Shown here one piece after another: positions 26,627 to 35,578 of a DNA stretch of 64,000 nucleotides (its first letter is position 1; the number at the start of each line of letters is the position of its first letter). A program made the translations under genes and the position numbers. Origin of the DNA: Robiginitomaculum sp. (GTDB lineage: Bacteria > Pseudomonadota > Alphaproteobacteria > Caulobacterales > Maricaulaceae). A model generated the notes under the pieces. That model was not told the origin of the DNA. It saw nothing but the letters and a program-made list of their open reading frames with translations, and searched no databases. The stretch is taken from positions 28,836 to 92,835 of the forward strand of contig JAJFFS010000019.1 in NCBI GenBank assembly GCA_021776515.1. The letters are read 5' to 3'.

Positions 26627-27535
26627 CTATACACCTAAATTCTTCCTGGGGTTATAGTCCTTTTTGGGTTGCCATTCTGCAAGACATTTTTTGAGCGCCG
26701 GATCAATTTCATCAGGAAGCACGATCATCAAACGAACCAGCATATCGCCTGCTTTTCCTTTGCCAGAAGGCACGCCCTTGCCCTTCAAACGCAATACTTT
26801 ACCCGATGAAGTATTGGGAGGCAGAGTTAGCGTTACGCCCCCCCCAGGGGTTGGTGTCGACACCTTGCCACCATCAACAGCCTCTTTTAGCGTGATGGGA
26901 AGGTCAAGACGTATTACGGACCCTTCACGTTTAAAATTACTATGGGCGCTGACTTTGATAGCGACAATAGCATCACCTGGCGGGCCGCCTCCTGCGCCGG
27001 GATGCCCCTGTCCGCGCAAGCGCAACAAATCCCCGTCCTTGGTACCAGGAGGGATTGAAATTTTAAGCTGTTTTCCATCGCCCATTTTTACCTGTTTTGA
27101 AGTGCCGTTAATGGCCTCCAGAAACGCAACTTGCAAAGTATATCGGACGTCATCGCCGCGAAAGGCAAAGCTCTGGCGGCGCGCACCTCGTGACTGACTA
27201 CCAAATAAGTCGGATAGAATATCAGAAATATCTTCATAGCCACCCGGCGCAAAACCACCGGGAAAACCATGCCCCTGTCCGCCACCGGGAAACCCTTGCG
27301 GACCAGTAGTGTTTCCTGAAGCATCTATTTCCCCACGGTCAAAGCGTGCGCGCTCTTCTTCATTATTCAAAAGGGCAAAGGCGGCACTGGCCTCTTTAAA
27401 CCTGGTTTCAGCCTTTTCATCATCAGGGCGTATATCCGGATGGTATTTTTTAGCCAGCTTACGATACGCTTTGCGTATCTCATCTTTGCTGGCTGTTTTT
27501 GCTACGCCAAGAACTTTATAGGGATCATTTGCCAT
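26627..27535 (-). CDS. CbpA-like DnaJ co-chaperone
   Basis: A 302-aa J-domain protein. The J domain (residues 1-70) has the HPD motif in KKYHPDIRPDD. A Gly/Phe/Pro-rich linker follows (FPGGGQGHGFPGGFAPGGY), then the C-terminal peptide-binding domains (SIPPGTKDGDLLRLRGQG; LPPNTSSGKVLRLKGKG). The cysteine-rich zinc finger of classical DnaJ is absent, which defines the CbpA type. It stimulates DnaK. The start at 27535 (MANDPYKVLG) is the standard family start. It begins 50 bases downstream of the last GTA gene on the same strand with no clear terminator between them. Confidence 0.92.
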   Translation of the reverse strand: MANDPYKVLGVAKTASKDEIRKAYRKLAKKYHPDIRPDDEKAETRFKEASAAFALLNNEEERARFDRGEIDASGNTTGPQGFPGGGQGHGFPGGFAPGGYEDISDILSDLFGSQSRGARRQSFAFRGDDVRYTLQVAFLEAINGTSKQVKMGDGKQLKISIPPGTKDGDLLRLRGQGHPGAGGGPPGDAIVAIKVSAHSNFKREGSVIRLDLPITLKEAVDGGKVSTPTPGGGVTLTLPPNTSSGKVLRLKGKGVPSGKGKAGDMLVRLMIVLPDEIDPALKKCLAEWQPKKDYNPRKNLGV

Positions 27536-27585
27536 TTTTTCTCTCCACCACCACACTTATGCGGACTGACGCGCAGAAAAAAGGC

Positions 27586-30500
27586 CTAGATGGTGAGAAA
27601 ATACCGTGCTTCAATCCCTACGCCACTTAAAGAAGATATTTGCGCTATGCCCACATCGATACTTTCCGGGCGCCCTGCTGGAAACAGGGTATCAATTTCA
27701 GCATCGCTCAAAGCCCTTTGAGGTAACGAAACAACCTCATCCATAAGTATCAATCCGGCTGAATAAATACGCATTTGATAGGTTTCAGGTAATGCCACCA
27801 AAGGTATCTCTGCCGCACCCCAAAAATCACCCCCAGTGCGGGCGCGGCGTATCCAGGATATATTTACGTCGGTTGCACTGGTTTGTGCTTTCAAATGCAC
27901 TGGTGATGGCAAGCGGGAAATACGGTTGTTGAACGTCACAGTGAGCGTTGCTTCCTCCAAACCTCCCGGGGGAGCGGCTACCGAACGCGCTTTAATAGAA
28001 ACGGGAACACCGGTTTCATAATCCTGCATCGGCAAGGTTTGGCTTGCACCATCAAGCAACACACATCGTGCATTTTGCGTAATGGGCGAGGCAAGCGCAT
28101 CATCAGACCCGGCAATGCCGCGCAACAACCCAGAAAGCACATACATGTTTTCACCGCTAAGCGTTGCACTTTGAAACTGCAAGACTTCCCACCCTCCCCC
28201 ATCGTGCTGCACGGCCAGTTTGTTTTCACCAGCCAGAACGGCAGCTTCGGAAAAAGATGATAGAATGCCCCCGTAAAGCTGCACAGACAGGTTGGTCCCA
28301 TAATCCCAGCGCCCCAAAACACCACCGGCGCTAACATTGCTTGTCACCTCACCCATAATTGCCGGCGTCAATAAACGCGCTCGCTCGGCCAGACTAACGC
28401 TATCCAAAAGCAATACATCGCCAGTCCAGGGCTCAGCAAAGGCAGCTACTTTGGGGCCATTGCGCTCGCCCTCACCTGGCAACAATGGCAAGTCCATTAT
28501 TGCCAAAACCGGTGGACCCGGGTTTACCGAAGGCGTTCTACCTACCCCTGGTTTCGTCCCCGCACTTAAAGAAACCGAAGCCGGGCTTTCTGCCCGTAAT
28601 GACAATTCACGTTGCAGGGAATCTTCTACTCTCTCCACACGCCATATTCTGTTTGCATCAAGTGTGTCCACCTGGACGGCATCACCTGGTTCTATGGCCA
28701 GAAATGAAGGAGGTAGTGTGACACTTGAGGACTGCGCTGAAGCTACAGCCCGGGCAAGTATATCGCGGGCCGCATCGCGGATAAATTCGGAACCTGCCAC
28801 CAGCGGCAAAGCTACATCTATCGCCCGACGTTTTTGAGCCTGTATGCCATGAGCGCTTGCAGAGGCGGGCTGATAGTCAGTGCCTTCATCCGCAAATTGA
28901 ATACGCGCTTCAATGGGTAGATTTTCGCTATCAGGAAGACTTAACCTGGGCACTGCATCTCCGCTTCCAACAAAATCATTGGCCGCGACGGATACAATAC
29001 CACTATCCTGGCTAAAATGCTGAAAACGCAACCCGTTGAAAACCTCTAAAACCTCCACACTATATACAGCTAAAAGCGTTTCCAGTGCGGCGCGAGCAGA
29101 CGTTGGCCCTGTAACAACAAACCCGGGCACCAGCCCTTCAACACGCGACACATCAACATTGTCAAACCCGGCCCGAGAACAGACATCCCCTATCAACATA
29201 GCCAATGAAGACAGTCCCATACGGCCATTTAACCAATGGCCTTTCTCCCAATTTTGGCCATCAGACCAAACATTTTCCAAAGCAGGGAATTGTGGAAAAG
29301 GCCGTGCATCCCATGTCCATGCTAGTACCTTGTCATCATCAATCATCGGTGCGCCATAAATACTGGAAACCGGATTGTTGCCTGTATTCGCAGCCCAATA
29401 AGATGAGATTGCGCTTAAATATTCACGCTGTATGAGGTCATCACGTCGCCCCCGTGAAAAGTACGGAAATGCACTTTCTGAGCTTTTGGCGTCAAAAAAC
29501 ACATTGGGTTGATTGGCCCCTTTGTCAACGGCAGGGCAACCGGTTTCGGTAAACCATATCGGTTTCGACTGCGGCACCCAGGCGGTCGCTGTACTAACTT
29601 CTACACCCCCAATGCGGTCGAAATGTTGATTTAACCACCAGGATCGTAGGTCTTTATAACGAAACACCCAATCTTTGCCGTATGCGCCATCTGTGATGAG
29701 TGACCTTTGTTGACTTTGGCGATCCATTGAAGTGGCGTAAAACCAGTCATACCCTTCACCGCCTTCAATATTGGCGGCAAGATATGCACCTTCATAAATT
29801 GACCGATAGGTATTGGCATCAATATGCTGATTGCCGTCGCGCCAGTCAGATAGCGGTACGTACCAATCTATGCCGATGAAATCGACATTCGATTCAGCCC
29901 AAAGCATGTCCAGATTAAACAAAACATCACCCGACCCATCCTGGGGTTGGTAGCCAAAATATTCCGACCAATCGGCAGCGTAGGAAATCTTAGTGGATGG
30001 CAAAATAGCACGTACTTGTGCCGCTAATTGTTGCAAATGTTGTACCGCAGGAAAATTTCCCGCAGCATCGCGCAACCGTGTCAGAGCCCTCAGTTCTGAA
30101 CCGATAATAAAAGCGTCCACACCGCCCGCCAGTGCGCACAAATGTGCATAATGCAAAATGAACCGGCGATACGACCACTCATTAGGCCCGTTATACGATA
30201 TGGATTGCCCGCTGACAGAAAAATCATTGACCGTCGCGGTACCAAAAAATTGATCGATTTGCGAAATTACGCTGTTGGTTTTATCAACTGTTCCTGCTTG
30301 CCCCGGTGCGGGGAAACTGGTGATCCTGCCCCGCCAGGGAAACGCAGATTGTTCTGTTCCGCCATAAGGGTCTGGCAAAGCATTACCTGCAGGTATGTCC
30401 ATTAAAACAAAGGGGTAAAAAACAACCTCAATGTTACGCAGCTTCAATGATGCGATTGTTTGCAGAACTGAAGTGTCATCTGGTGTACCACCAAATACCG

Positions 30501-31431
30501 GCCTATCCAGGGCATCTTTAGATACCAGTCTGGTTTGGCTTCGGTTTAGCCCTTGCACCTGCCATTCGAGCGCTTGTGTCAGCTTGTCCGCATCTTCGGC
30601 AGCAGGTTGCAAAGTTGTTATACCGCAACGTAAATCATCGCCGAACCAGCTAACCACCAGTGAGACCGTATCGCAATTAGGCAAATGGGTTTGCAGATCA
30701 TCCAGGGCTACCTCTACATTCGGGCGCCCGCGAGAACTATGGACATTCTCTGTACCGGACCGTCCCGGCCCAAGGTTGGTAATGACCGGTTCGGTTGCGT
30801 AAACAAACTCGCCAGATCCGGGAATGAGAGAAACACCCTTGATTTTTTCTTCAAACTTTTCTGAACCCAGCCCCTTGGGTGTACGAAACACCTCAAACGA
30901 TATTTGCGGTATACGATTGCCAAACCCTTCCAGAGAGAAGTCCTCAAAAACAACGTAAGCCAAACCGCGAAAAGAGGGAGTATTGCCACTCCCCTGTGTG
31001 GTCTCAATCAGCGGATCAGGCATTTGATCCTCTGTGCCTGTATAGATCCTCATATCCGCCAAATTGCCGGTAAATAACGCCCCATCAGCCCAAATACGAC
31101 CAATCCCGTCTATCACACCTTCGCACAACCCTATGGCAAAGCTAAGTGTATATTTTCGTTTGCTTATACGCGGGCCACCTTTACCCCCGGCGCGGCTATT
31201 GATTTGGTGTTCAATCGGTTGATCAGTCCAGATAACCTGCCCGCCAAGTCGCACACGGCCATAGGGAATTGGCATTGGTGCGCCATCTGTTGATGAAAGA
31301 ACATGAAGTTCTTCAAGGCGTGCACCTGTATCACGCCGTTTTGCTAAAAGAGATGAAATTGCTTGCGCCGCAAAGCCTTGCGCGGCCGACGTTGCTGCGT
31401 TCTGCGCAAAAGTTAAAGCCAGTTGAGTCAT
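27586..31431 (-). CDS. GTA tail-tip baseplate protein (megatron, g15)
   Basis: A 1281-aa tail-tip protein, the last and longest gene of the GTA cluster. The N-terminus contains AQAISSLLAKRRDTG and the early baseplate fold (PIPYGRVRLGGQVIWTDQP). The middle holds a TIM-barrel-like glycosidase domain (NVDFIGIDWYVPLSDWRDGN; KPIWFTETGCPAVDKGANQP) and a Phage-tail_3 region, and the rest is the Rcc01698-like C-terminal region. In R. capsulatus the homologue forms the central tail tip that contacts and penetrates the recipient envelope. It follows the peptidase gene by 12 bases. Variation in the C-terminal third would be expected to set host contact. Confidence 0.93.
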   Translation of the reverse strand: MTQLALTFAQNAATSAAQGFAAQAISSLLAKRRDTGARLEELHVLSSTDGAPMPIPYGRVRLGGQVIWTDQPIEHQINSRAGGKGGPRISKRKYTLSFAIGLCEGVIDGIGRIWADGALFTGNLADMRIYTGTEDQMPDPLIETTQGSGNTPSFRGLAYVVFEDFSLEGFGNRIPQISFEVFRTPKGLGSEKFEEKIKGVSLIPGSGEFVYATEPVITNLGPGRSGTENVHSSRGRPNVEVALDDLQTHLPNCDTVSLVVSWFGDDLRCGITTLQPAAEDADKLTQALEWQVQGLNRSQTRLVSKDALDRPVFGGTPDDTSVLQTIASLKLRNIEVVFYPFVLMDIPAGNALPDPYGGTEQSAFPWRGRITSFPAPGQAGTVDKTNSVISQIDQFFGTATVNDFSVSGQSISYNGPNEWSYRRFILHYAHLCALAGGVDAFIIGSELRALTRLRDAAGNFPAVQHLQQLAAQVRAILPSTKISYAADWSEYFGYQPQDGSGDVLFNLDMLWAESNVDFIGIDWYVPLSDWRDGNQHIDANTYRSIYEGAYLAANIEGGEGYDWFYATSMDRQSQQRSLITDGAYGKDWVFRYKDLRSWWLNQHFDRIGGVEVSTATAWVPQSKPIWFTETGCPAVDKGANQPNVFFDAKSSESAFPYFSRGRRDDLIQREYLSAISSYWAANTGNNPVSSIYGAPMIDDDKVLAWTWDARPFPQFPALENVWSDGQNWEKGHWLNGRMGLSSLAMLIGDVCSRAGFDNVDVSRVEGLVPGFVVTGPTSARAALETLLAVYSVEVLEVFNGLRFQHFSQDSGIVSVAANDFVGSGDAVPRLSLPDSENLPIEARIQFADEGTDYQPASASAHGIQAQKRRAIDVALPLVAGSEFIRDAARDILARAVASAQSSSVTLPPSFLAIEPGDAVQVDTLDANRIWRVERVEDSLQRELSLRAESPASVSLSAGTKPGVGRTPSVNPGPPVLAIMDLPLLPGEGERNGPKVAAFAEPWTGDVLLLDSVSLAERARLLTPAIMGEVTSNVSAGGVLGRWDYGTNLSVQLYGGILSSFSEAAVLAGENKLAVQHDGGGWEVLQFQSATLSGENMYVLSGLLRGIAGSDDALASPITQNARCVLLDGASQTLPMQDYETGVPVSIKARSVAAPPGGLEEATLTVTFNNRISRLPSPVHLKAQTSATDVNISWIRRARTGGDFWGAAEIPLVALPETYQMRIYSAGLILMDEVVSLPQRALSDAEIDTLFPAGRPESIDVGIAQISSLSGVGIEARYFLTI

Positions 31432-31443
31432 TGAAAACCCGTA

Positions 31444-31884
31444 TTATTTTGAAAATTGAAAGGCGGCAGCAATCCGTCGTTGCCACCATGGTGTAAGCGA
31501 AGTTTCACTAACGCAATGCCCGCTATAGGCATGGATTATGCGCTGCGGTGCCGATAAAATGGCGCAATGTTTCGCCACATGATGAGAGGAAAACCTGAAC
31601 AATAAAACATCGCCTGGCATAGCCTCCGCCAAAGGCAACACCATCAGATATTCTTTTGCTGCCAACAGCAATGTTTCGTCTTCACCCGTTTCTGCCCAAT
31701 GCACATTGTATGCTGGCACTTTGAATGGTTCAGAGCCATAAATGCTGCGCCACACCCCCCGTACCAACCCCAGGCAATCGCACCCTACCTGACAGAGGCT
31801 AGCCTGATGCTGATACGGCGTTTCCAGCCATTTTCTTGCCTCAGTGAGAACCTGCGCCCGGGTTGTTTCAACATGGTTACTCAT
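31444..31884 (-). CDS. GTA NlpC/P60 cell-wall peptidase (g14)
   Basis: A 146-aa cysteine peptidase of the NlpC/P60 (C40) class. The catalytic Cys lies in VGCDCLGLVRGVWRSIYG, and the His is probably in SSHHVAKHCAILS. In the GTA particle the homologue (Rcc01697-like) is attached to the tail tip and cuts recipient peptidoglycan during DNA delivery. Its start overlaps the hub gene stop (ATGA). Confidence 0.92.
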   Translation of the reverse strand: MSNHVETTRAQVLTEARKWLETPYQHQASLCQVGCDCLGLVRGVWRSIYGSEPFKVPAYNVHWAETGEDETLLLAAKEYLMVLPLAEAMPGDVLLFRFSSHHVAKHCAILSAPQRIIHAYSGHCVSETSLTPWWQRRIAAAFQFSK

Positions 31885-32744
31885 TGGATTTCCGTCGGGC
31901 CAGCAATGATTGAATCATTGCCTGGCATAAACGGGCATCCACGAAAATTCAGGATGTTGGAAAACCTGTCCACGCAATGGTCGATTGATTTGTTGCACCC
32001 CGAAACCACTGAAATGGCATCACCAACGGCAATAGGACGAACGGGCAATTCTGCCAGTGTAAAAACATCTTCTGCACCATCTTGAAAATACTGGGATATT
32101 CTGTGGGTTTGTCCCACATTTTCACCATCTACCCACTGCACAGTACCCTCTGAGAACCAATCCGTATCAGGCGCATTCAAAGCCAAAACAGCAAACTGTG
32201 CTGAGCCGACCAGCCGTGTAATTGTTGTTGCTCGTAAAAACGGGACTGCGGATACATCTTTTGTACAGCGCGTGTCACCCAGCTCAGCATCACACAATTT
32301 GGAAAACACACGCCCAAAATTTCGACCAAGTCTACGCGCAGGGCCGGCAATTTCGGCCTCAAACCCATGTTCTGTTCGCGTTATGTCACCAATTTCACCT
32401 GACCAGATACCAACCCGAAGCGCCGTATCTTGCCAATCAACACGCCAGATCTCTATCGCTGCCTGATCATATTTTCCTTTATCAATATCATCGGCTGATA
32501 TTCCTGATAAAGTCAGGGCACCGGTAGCCAGCCCTGTATCAGGCGTGAAACCTGTTGCACTTTCCAGAACACCGGGGTTCAACCCTGCACTTGCTACCCA
32601 GAGCAGGTTATCAAACTGAAGGTTTTCATCGTGCTCGGTGAATCCAAAAACAACGCCATCATTGCGAATGATTTTCCAGCACCAGCACAAAGTTGTGGCA
32701 CCGCTATCGAGATTATCTTGCAAACCTTGAGGGATTGTACGCAT
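31881..32744 (-). CDS. GTA tail hub protein (g13, DUF2163)
   Basis: A 287-aa protein of the DUF2163 phage family that forms the hub between distal tail ring and tip. The C-terminal signature VSGCNKSIDHCVDRFSNILN, then FRGCPFMPGND, is conserved in GTA hubs. Cysteines at KLCDAELGDTRC and in the C-terminal segment (GC-x6-C and a later GC) could bind a metal cluster; an iron-sulfur cluster in the RcGTA hub is something I recall from structural work and cannot check here. ATG 32744 overlaps the preceding stop by one base; a GTG one codon earlier is also possible. Confidence 0.93.
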   Translation of the reverse strand: MRTIPQGLQDNLDSGATTLCWCWKIIRNDGVVFGFTEHDENLQFDNLLWVASAGLNPGVLESATGFTPDTGLATGALTLSGISADDIDKGKYDQAAIEIWRVDWQDTALRVGIWSGEIGDITRTEHGFEAEIAGPARRLGRNFGRVFSKLCDAELGDTRCTKDVSAVPFLRATTITRLVGSAQFAVLALNAPDTDWFSEGTVQWVDGENVGQTHRISQYFQDGAEDVFTLAELPVRPIAVGDAISVVSGCNKSIDHCVDRFSNILNFRGCPFMPGNDSIIAGPTEIQ

Positions 32745-33382
32745 CACACCCTCACTTCAATAATAGGAATAGAGGGAACGGCACCGGCGTTAAAAGCCTC
32801 AAGGGTGACATTTAAAAAGGACGTATCAAAGCGAACCGGCACATCAAATTCAAAACCTGCCGTTATCAGTGCGCCGCTTACGGGAGCCCCCCCCACAAAG
32901 GTAACAATGCCCAGCGCAAAGTCTGCGGTGTAATCCACGCCCTCCTGTTGCAAAACTCCATCTATGGCAACCAACAGGCTGCCCTGCACGGGTTTGGTAA
33001 TAGGGCGTAAATAGGCATAAGGACCATTTTCATAAGTTTTGGACAGCGCAAAGATGCTGGTTGTGCCATCGCCAACACCGATTTGCTGATCCTCTGCCTT
33101 TGGCAGTGCAGACGTTATGGCAGTGCTAAAATCAGTTATGTCTTTCCAGCGAAACCCATAAAGTTGACCCCGGCGTGCCTCAAAAAAAGCAATCACAGCC
33201 TGAAGGTCATCCATTGATTGCACCCCTAGCCCGGCATCATAACGTCGTCTGGCGTGCTGCCATGGTGAATTACGTTCCTCTGCGCCAGAGGCCAGACTTA
33301 CAATTTCTGTGCGTCTTTCCGGCCCGCCAGAGCTGGCGAATGAAACGGAAACCGGAAACCTGGTTTCATGAAAATTGCTCAC
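32744..33382 (-). CDS. GTA distal tail protein (g12, DUF2460)
   Basis: A 212-aa protein of the DUF2460 family, which makes the ring at the end of the tail tube. Recognisable parts are MSNFHETRFPVSVSFASSGG at the start, RRYDAGLGVQSMDDLQAVIA, and the ending GFEFDVPVRFDTSFLNVTLE. It starts with a GTG at 33382 that overlaps the tape-measure stop (GTGA). This order (g11-g12-g13-g14-g15) matches the R. capsulatus GTA exactly. Confidence 0.93.
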   Translation of the reverse strand: MSNFHETRFPVSVSFASSGGPERRTEIVSLASGAEERNSPWQHARRRYDAGLGVQSMDDLQAVIAFFEARRGQLYGFRWKDITDFSTAITSALPKAEDQQIGVGDGTTSIFALSKTYENGPYAYLRPITKPVQGSLLVAIDGVLQQEGVDYTADFALGIVTFVGGAPVSGALITAGFEFDVPVRFDTSFLNVTLEAFNAGAVPSIPIIEVRV

Positions 33383-33912
33383 AGGCGCCTCCGTCCATTA
33401 GCCACAGTGCGGGCAAGCAAGGCTGAAATTTGCCCAGATGAGCGGCGAAATGAGTTGATGTCCGCCCCCTCGCCCAGGTTAAAATTCACCACGATACGTG
33501 GCTCAGAAACATTGCTATCAATATTGCCTGCGCTTGAAGGCCTGAAAACCTCTGGCCCACGCTCGCCAACAAGGTAAGCACCGCCTGGCAAAACCGGCCC
33601 GCCATCTGCGCGTGCACCCGAGAAGGCTCCGCCGACTGCCTGCCCCAGTACGCCACTAATGGCGCCGCCTATTACCTTGCTGATTGCCAGACGGGCCAAA
33701 TCGTTCAGGATTGAATTGACCATGCGCCGAAATGAAAACTCGCCGCTTTTGGCCGCCCGCGACAGTTCACTGGAAATACTCTTTCCCGCCTGTGCAAAAC
33801 TGGCGGCAATCGCATCGGCGGCCTGCTGGGCAGGGCCATTGGCCAATGCCTGCATGGCTTCACCTGCACTATCTAGCGCCTCTTTATTTTGTGGTGTGTC
33901 GGGGTCTTTCAT
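33379..33912 (-). CDS. GTA tail tape-measure protein (g11)
   Basis: A 177-aa protein with an Ala/Ser-rich helical N-terminal half and a Gly-rich end with ADGGPVLPGGAYLVGERGPE and VFRPSSAG, a motif common in phage tape measures and GTA g11. It sets tail length by its helix length. At 177 residues it is short even for a GTA (the R. capsulatus protein is about 220 residues, from memory). The ATG at 33912 lies 29 bases inside the end of the g10.1-like gene. Confidence 0.88.
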   Translation of the reverse strand: MKDPDTPQNKEALDSAGEAMQALANGPAQQAADAIAASFAQAGKSISSELSRAAKSGEFSFRRMVNSILNDLARLAISKVIGGAISGVLGQAVGGAFSGARADGGPVLPGGAYLVGERGPEVFRPSSAGNIDSNVSEPRIVVNFNLGEGADINSFRRSSGQISALLARTVANGRRRL

Positions 33913-34099
33913 TCTCTCTCACCTGTGTGGATATATCCGGGTATGTCGCAATTAATTCTTGCAGGGCTGAACGGTCAGCATGTCCGTTATGTGGGTTTTG
34001 AAGGCTGCGCCATTCCAGAACGGACAAAGCCCAAAACTGCGCTGGCAAAAGGCCAAATCCGCTCTGGGCAGCCCGTAGCAATTGCCCCCATGGCAACAT
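33884..34099 (-). CDS. GTA small tail-assembly protein (g10.1-like, tail chaperone family)
   Basis: A 71-aa protein: MLPWGQLLRAAQSGFGLLPA, then QFWALSVLEWRSL and a His/Asn-rich end. It matches the short phage tail-assembly chaperone family found between g10 and the tape measure in GTA clusters (LxPxxFWxMxxxE pattern). The ATG at 34099 comes 2 bases after the g10 stop; a TTG two codons earlier is an alternative. The frame stays open about 20 codons upstream, overlapping the end of g10. Confidence 0.8.
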   Translation of the reverse strand: MLPWGQLLRAAQSGFGLLPAQFWALSVLEWRSLQNPHNGHADRSALQELIATYPDISTQVRENERPRHTTK

Positions 34100-34101
34100 G
34101 A

Positions 34102-34407
34102 TCAAATGTCCTGCATGGCAAGTGAAAATGCCTGGGCAATGGCGCTCGCCGTTTCTGCCGGATCAACCTGCGCCGTTCGTAAACTCTCTACTGATTGTGG
34201 ATTGCCACCCCCCATCAAAAGAGCACCCAGAACAGCCAGAACATCAGCGGCACTAAGGAGGCGCAGTCTTTGCGCCAAATCATCAAGGCTTGATGTTCCC
34301 AGCGCTGTTTCGATCTGTGCCAAGGCACCAAGGGTAAGGCACAAGCATTGCCTTTCACCGTTAATGGCAAGGCTGGTTTCACCGCGTGCGCGGTTCAATA
34401 TACTCAT
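34102..34407 (-). CDS. GTA gp10-family tail protein
   Basis: A 101-aa protein of the GTA_gp10 family: NRARGETSLAINGERQCLCL near the start, LGALAQIETALG, then a helical part with LLSAADVLAVLGALLMGGGN. It is thought to act during tail assembly, analogous to phage tail chaperones. Its ATG overlaps the major tail gene stop (ATGA). Confidence 0.88.
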   Translation of the reverse strand: MSILNRARGETSLAINGERQCLCLTLGALAQIETALGTSSLDDLAQRLRLLSAADVLAVLGALLMGGGNPQSVESLRTAQVDPAETASAIAQAFSLAMQDI

Positions 34408-34820
34408 GATGGCGCAAAGGTGATATTGCCTGCCGAAGCCAAAGTCAGGCTATAAACCGCCTCACCATCAAATTCACCCGCATATTCAAGCGCGGCTATT
34501 TGCATGGCGCCTTCCAGCGCACCAAAAGCGGGAATAATAATTTGCCATTTACGGGCTTCCTGGGAAAAAAAGACACTGCGGATTGCCTCATCAGCAGCAG
34601 AGTCAGTAAACACCCCTGAACCAGACACCGAGAGAGATTTAACGCCGGCACCCGGGAGAAGCTCCCGCCATTCGCCAACACTGTCTGTATTGGTTGTATC
34701 AACCGTTTTGGCATTTAGCGAAATGGTCCGCGCGCGCAGACCTGCCATTGTAATAAAGACCGAAGACCCGGCTGGGTCCTCAAGTTTGAGCAAGATATCC
34801 TTGCCACGCTGCATCGTCAT
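34404..34820 (-). CDS. GTA major tail (tube) protein (g9)
   Basis: A 138-aa protein that polymerises into the tail tube. MQRGKDILLKLEDPAGSSVF opens the protein, followed by MAGLRARTISLNAKTVDTTN and WRELLPGAGVKSLSVSGSG, all typical of the phage major tail protein TP901-1-like family used by GTAs. A 21-base gap separates it from g8, one of the few junctions in the cluster without overlap, leaving room for its own ribosome site (AGGAGCTG), as expected for a protein needed in many copies. Confidence 0.93.
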   Translation of the reverse strand: MTMQRGKDILLKLEDPAGSSVFITMAGLRARTISLNAKTVDTTNTDSVGEWRELLPGAGVKSLSVSGSGVFTDSAADEAIRSVFFSQEARKWQIIIPAFGALEGAMQIAALEYAGEFDGEAVYSLTLASAGNITFAPS

Positions 34821-34841
34821 ACGGCAGCTCCTTTTGTTAGG

Positions 34842-35258
34842 TTAGAGTAAAGGTTCAGTAATGGCCCGCAAATTGAGTATCGCCTCAAAAACGCGACTGC
34901 TGCGGATCCGAAAAACGTCGGCAAAAATAGTGCGAACGCTCACAAGGTGATGCTCATCCAGTATAAGGGCCGCATCATCAATCGCGTTGCGTAGAGCGTT
35001 CAAGCCTTCCAGAGCTTCGCGCCGCCCGCCATAATGAGACCAGATTTTTAAAGTCATCTGATGTTCCAGCGCCCCGCCATGTTCAGCATTTACCGGACGG
35101 GCACTAGCGCGGTCAAAGGTGGCAAAGGGAAATTGTGGTTGTTCCGGAATGTCGTCATAGATACGCACCGGATTACCTAAAACCGCACCAAGGTCTGGGT
35201 CAGCATTCAGCATTGCCAGCAGTGCTTTTTGCAAGGCCCATTGGGCATTCACAGCCAT
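34842..35258 (-). CDS. GTA tail terminator protein (g8, DUF3168)
   Basis: A 138-aa DUF3168 protein: ALQKALLAMLNADPDLGAVL, VRIYDDIPEQPQFPFATFD, then MTLKIWSHYGGRREALEGL. It caps the tail tube where it joins the head. The start base is shared with the end of g7 (one-base overlap at 35258). Confidence 0.92.
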   Translation of the reverse strand: MAVNAQWALQKALLAMLNADPDLGAVLGNPVRIYDDIPEQPQFPFATFDRASARPVNAEHGGALEHQMTLKIWSHYGGRREALEGLNALRNAIDDAALILDEHHLVSVRTIFADVFRIRSSRVFEAILNLRAITEPLL

Positions 35259-35578
35259 CAGAACGTGTCCTCACATTCGAGTTGTAAAAAGGCACCGGAA
35301 CTTTCATTTATGCGTGTGATGGCCAAAACAACGAGATTTTTTTGTGCAATGACCAGACGCATGGGATCAGGCAGATCAGGAGCGTGCCTTATGGTCACAA
35401 TAGCTTTACGGCGGCGGCCAATTTCAGCATTTTGTGGATCCCGGCTAACTGACCCCCACTTTACTTTTGCCCAAACCTCACGAAAATCTGACCAGTTACG
35501 GGCCTGCCCGCCACCGGCATCGGCAATGACAGACAATTGCTGCACCATCACCCGCTCAGTCAATTTCACGTCTGCCAT
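35258..35578 (-). CDS. GTA head-tail adaptor / stopper protein (g7)
   Basis: A 106-aa protein of the phage head-tail joining family: MADVKLTERVMVQQLSVIAD, WSDFREVWAKVKWGS and PMRLVIAQKNLVVLAITRIN. It seals the head after DNA packaging. ATG 35578 overlaps the g6 stop by one base; a GTG one codon upstream is possible. Confidence 0.9.
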   Translation of the reverse strand: MADVKLTERVMVQQLSVIADAGGGQARNWSDFREVWAKVKWGSVSRDPQNAEIGRRRKAIVTIRHAPDLPDPMRLVIAQKNLVVLAITRINESSGAFLQLECEDTF

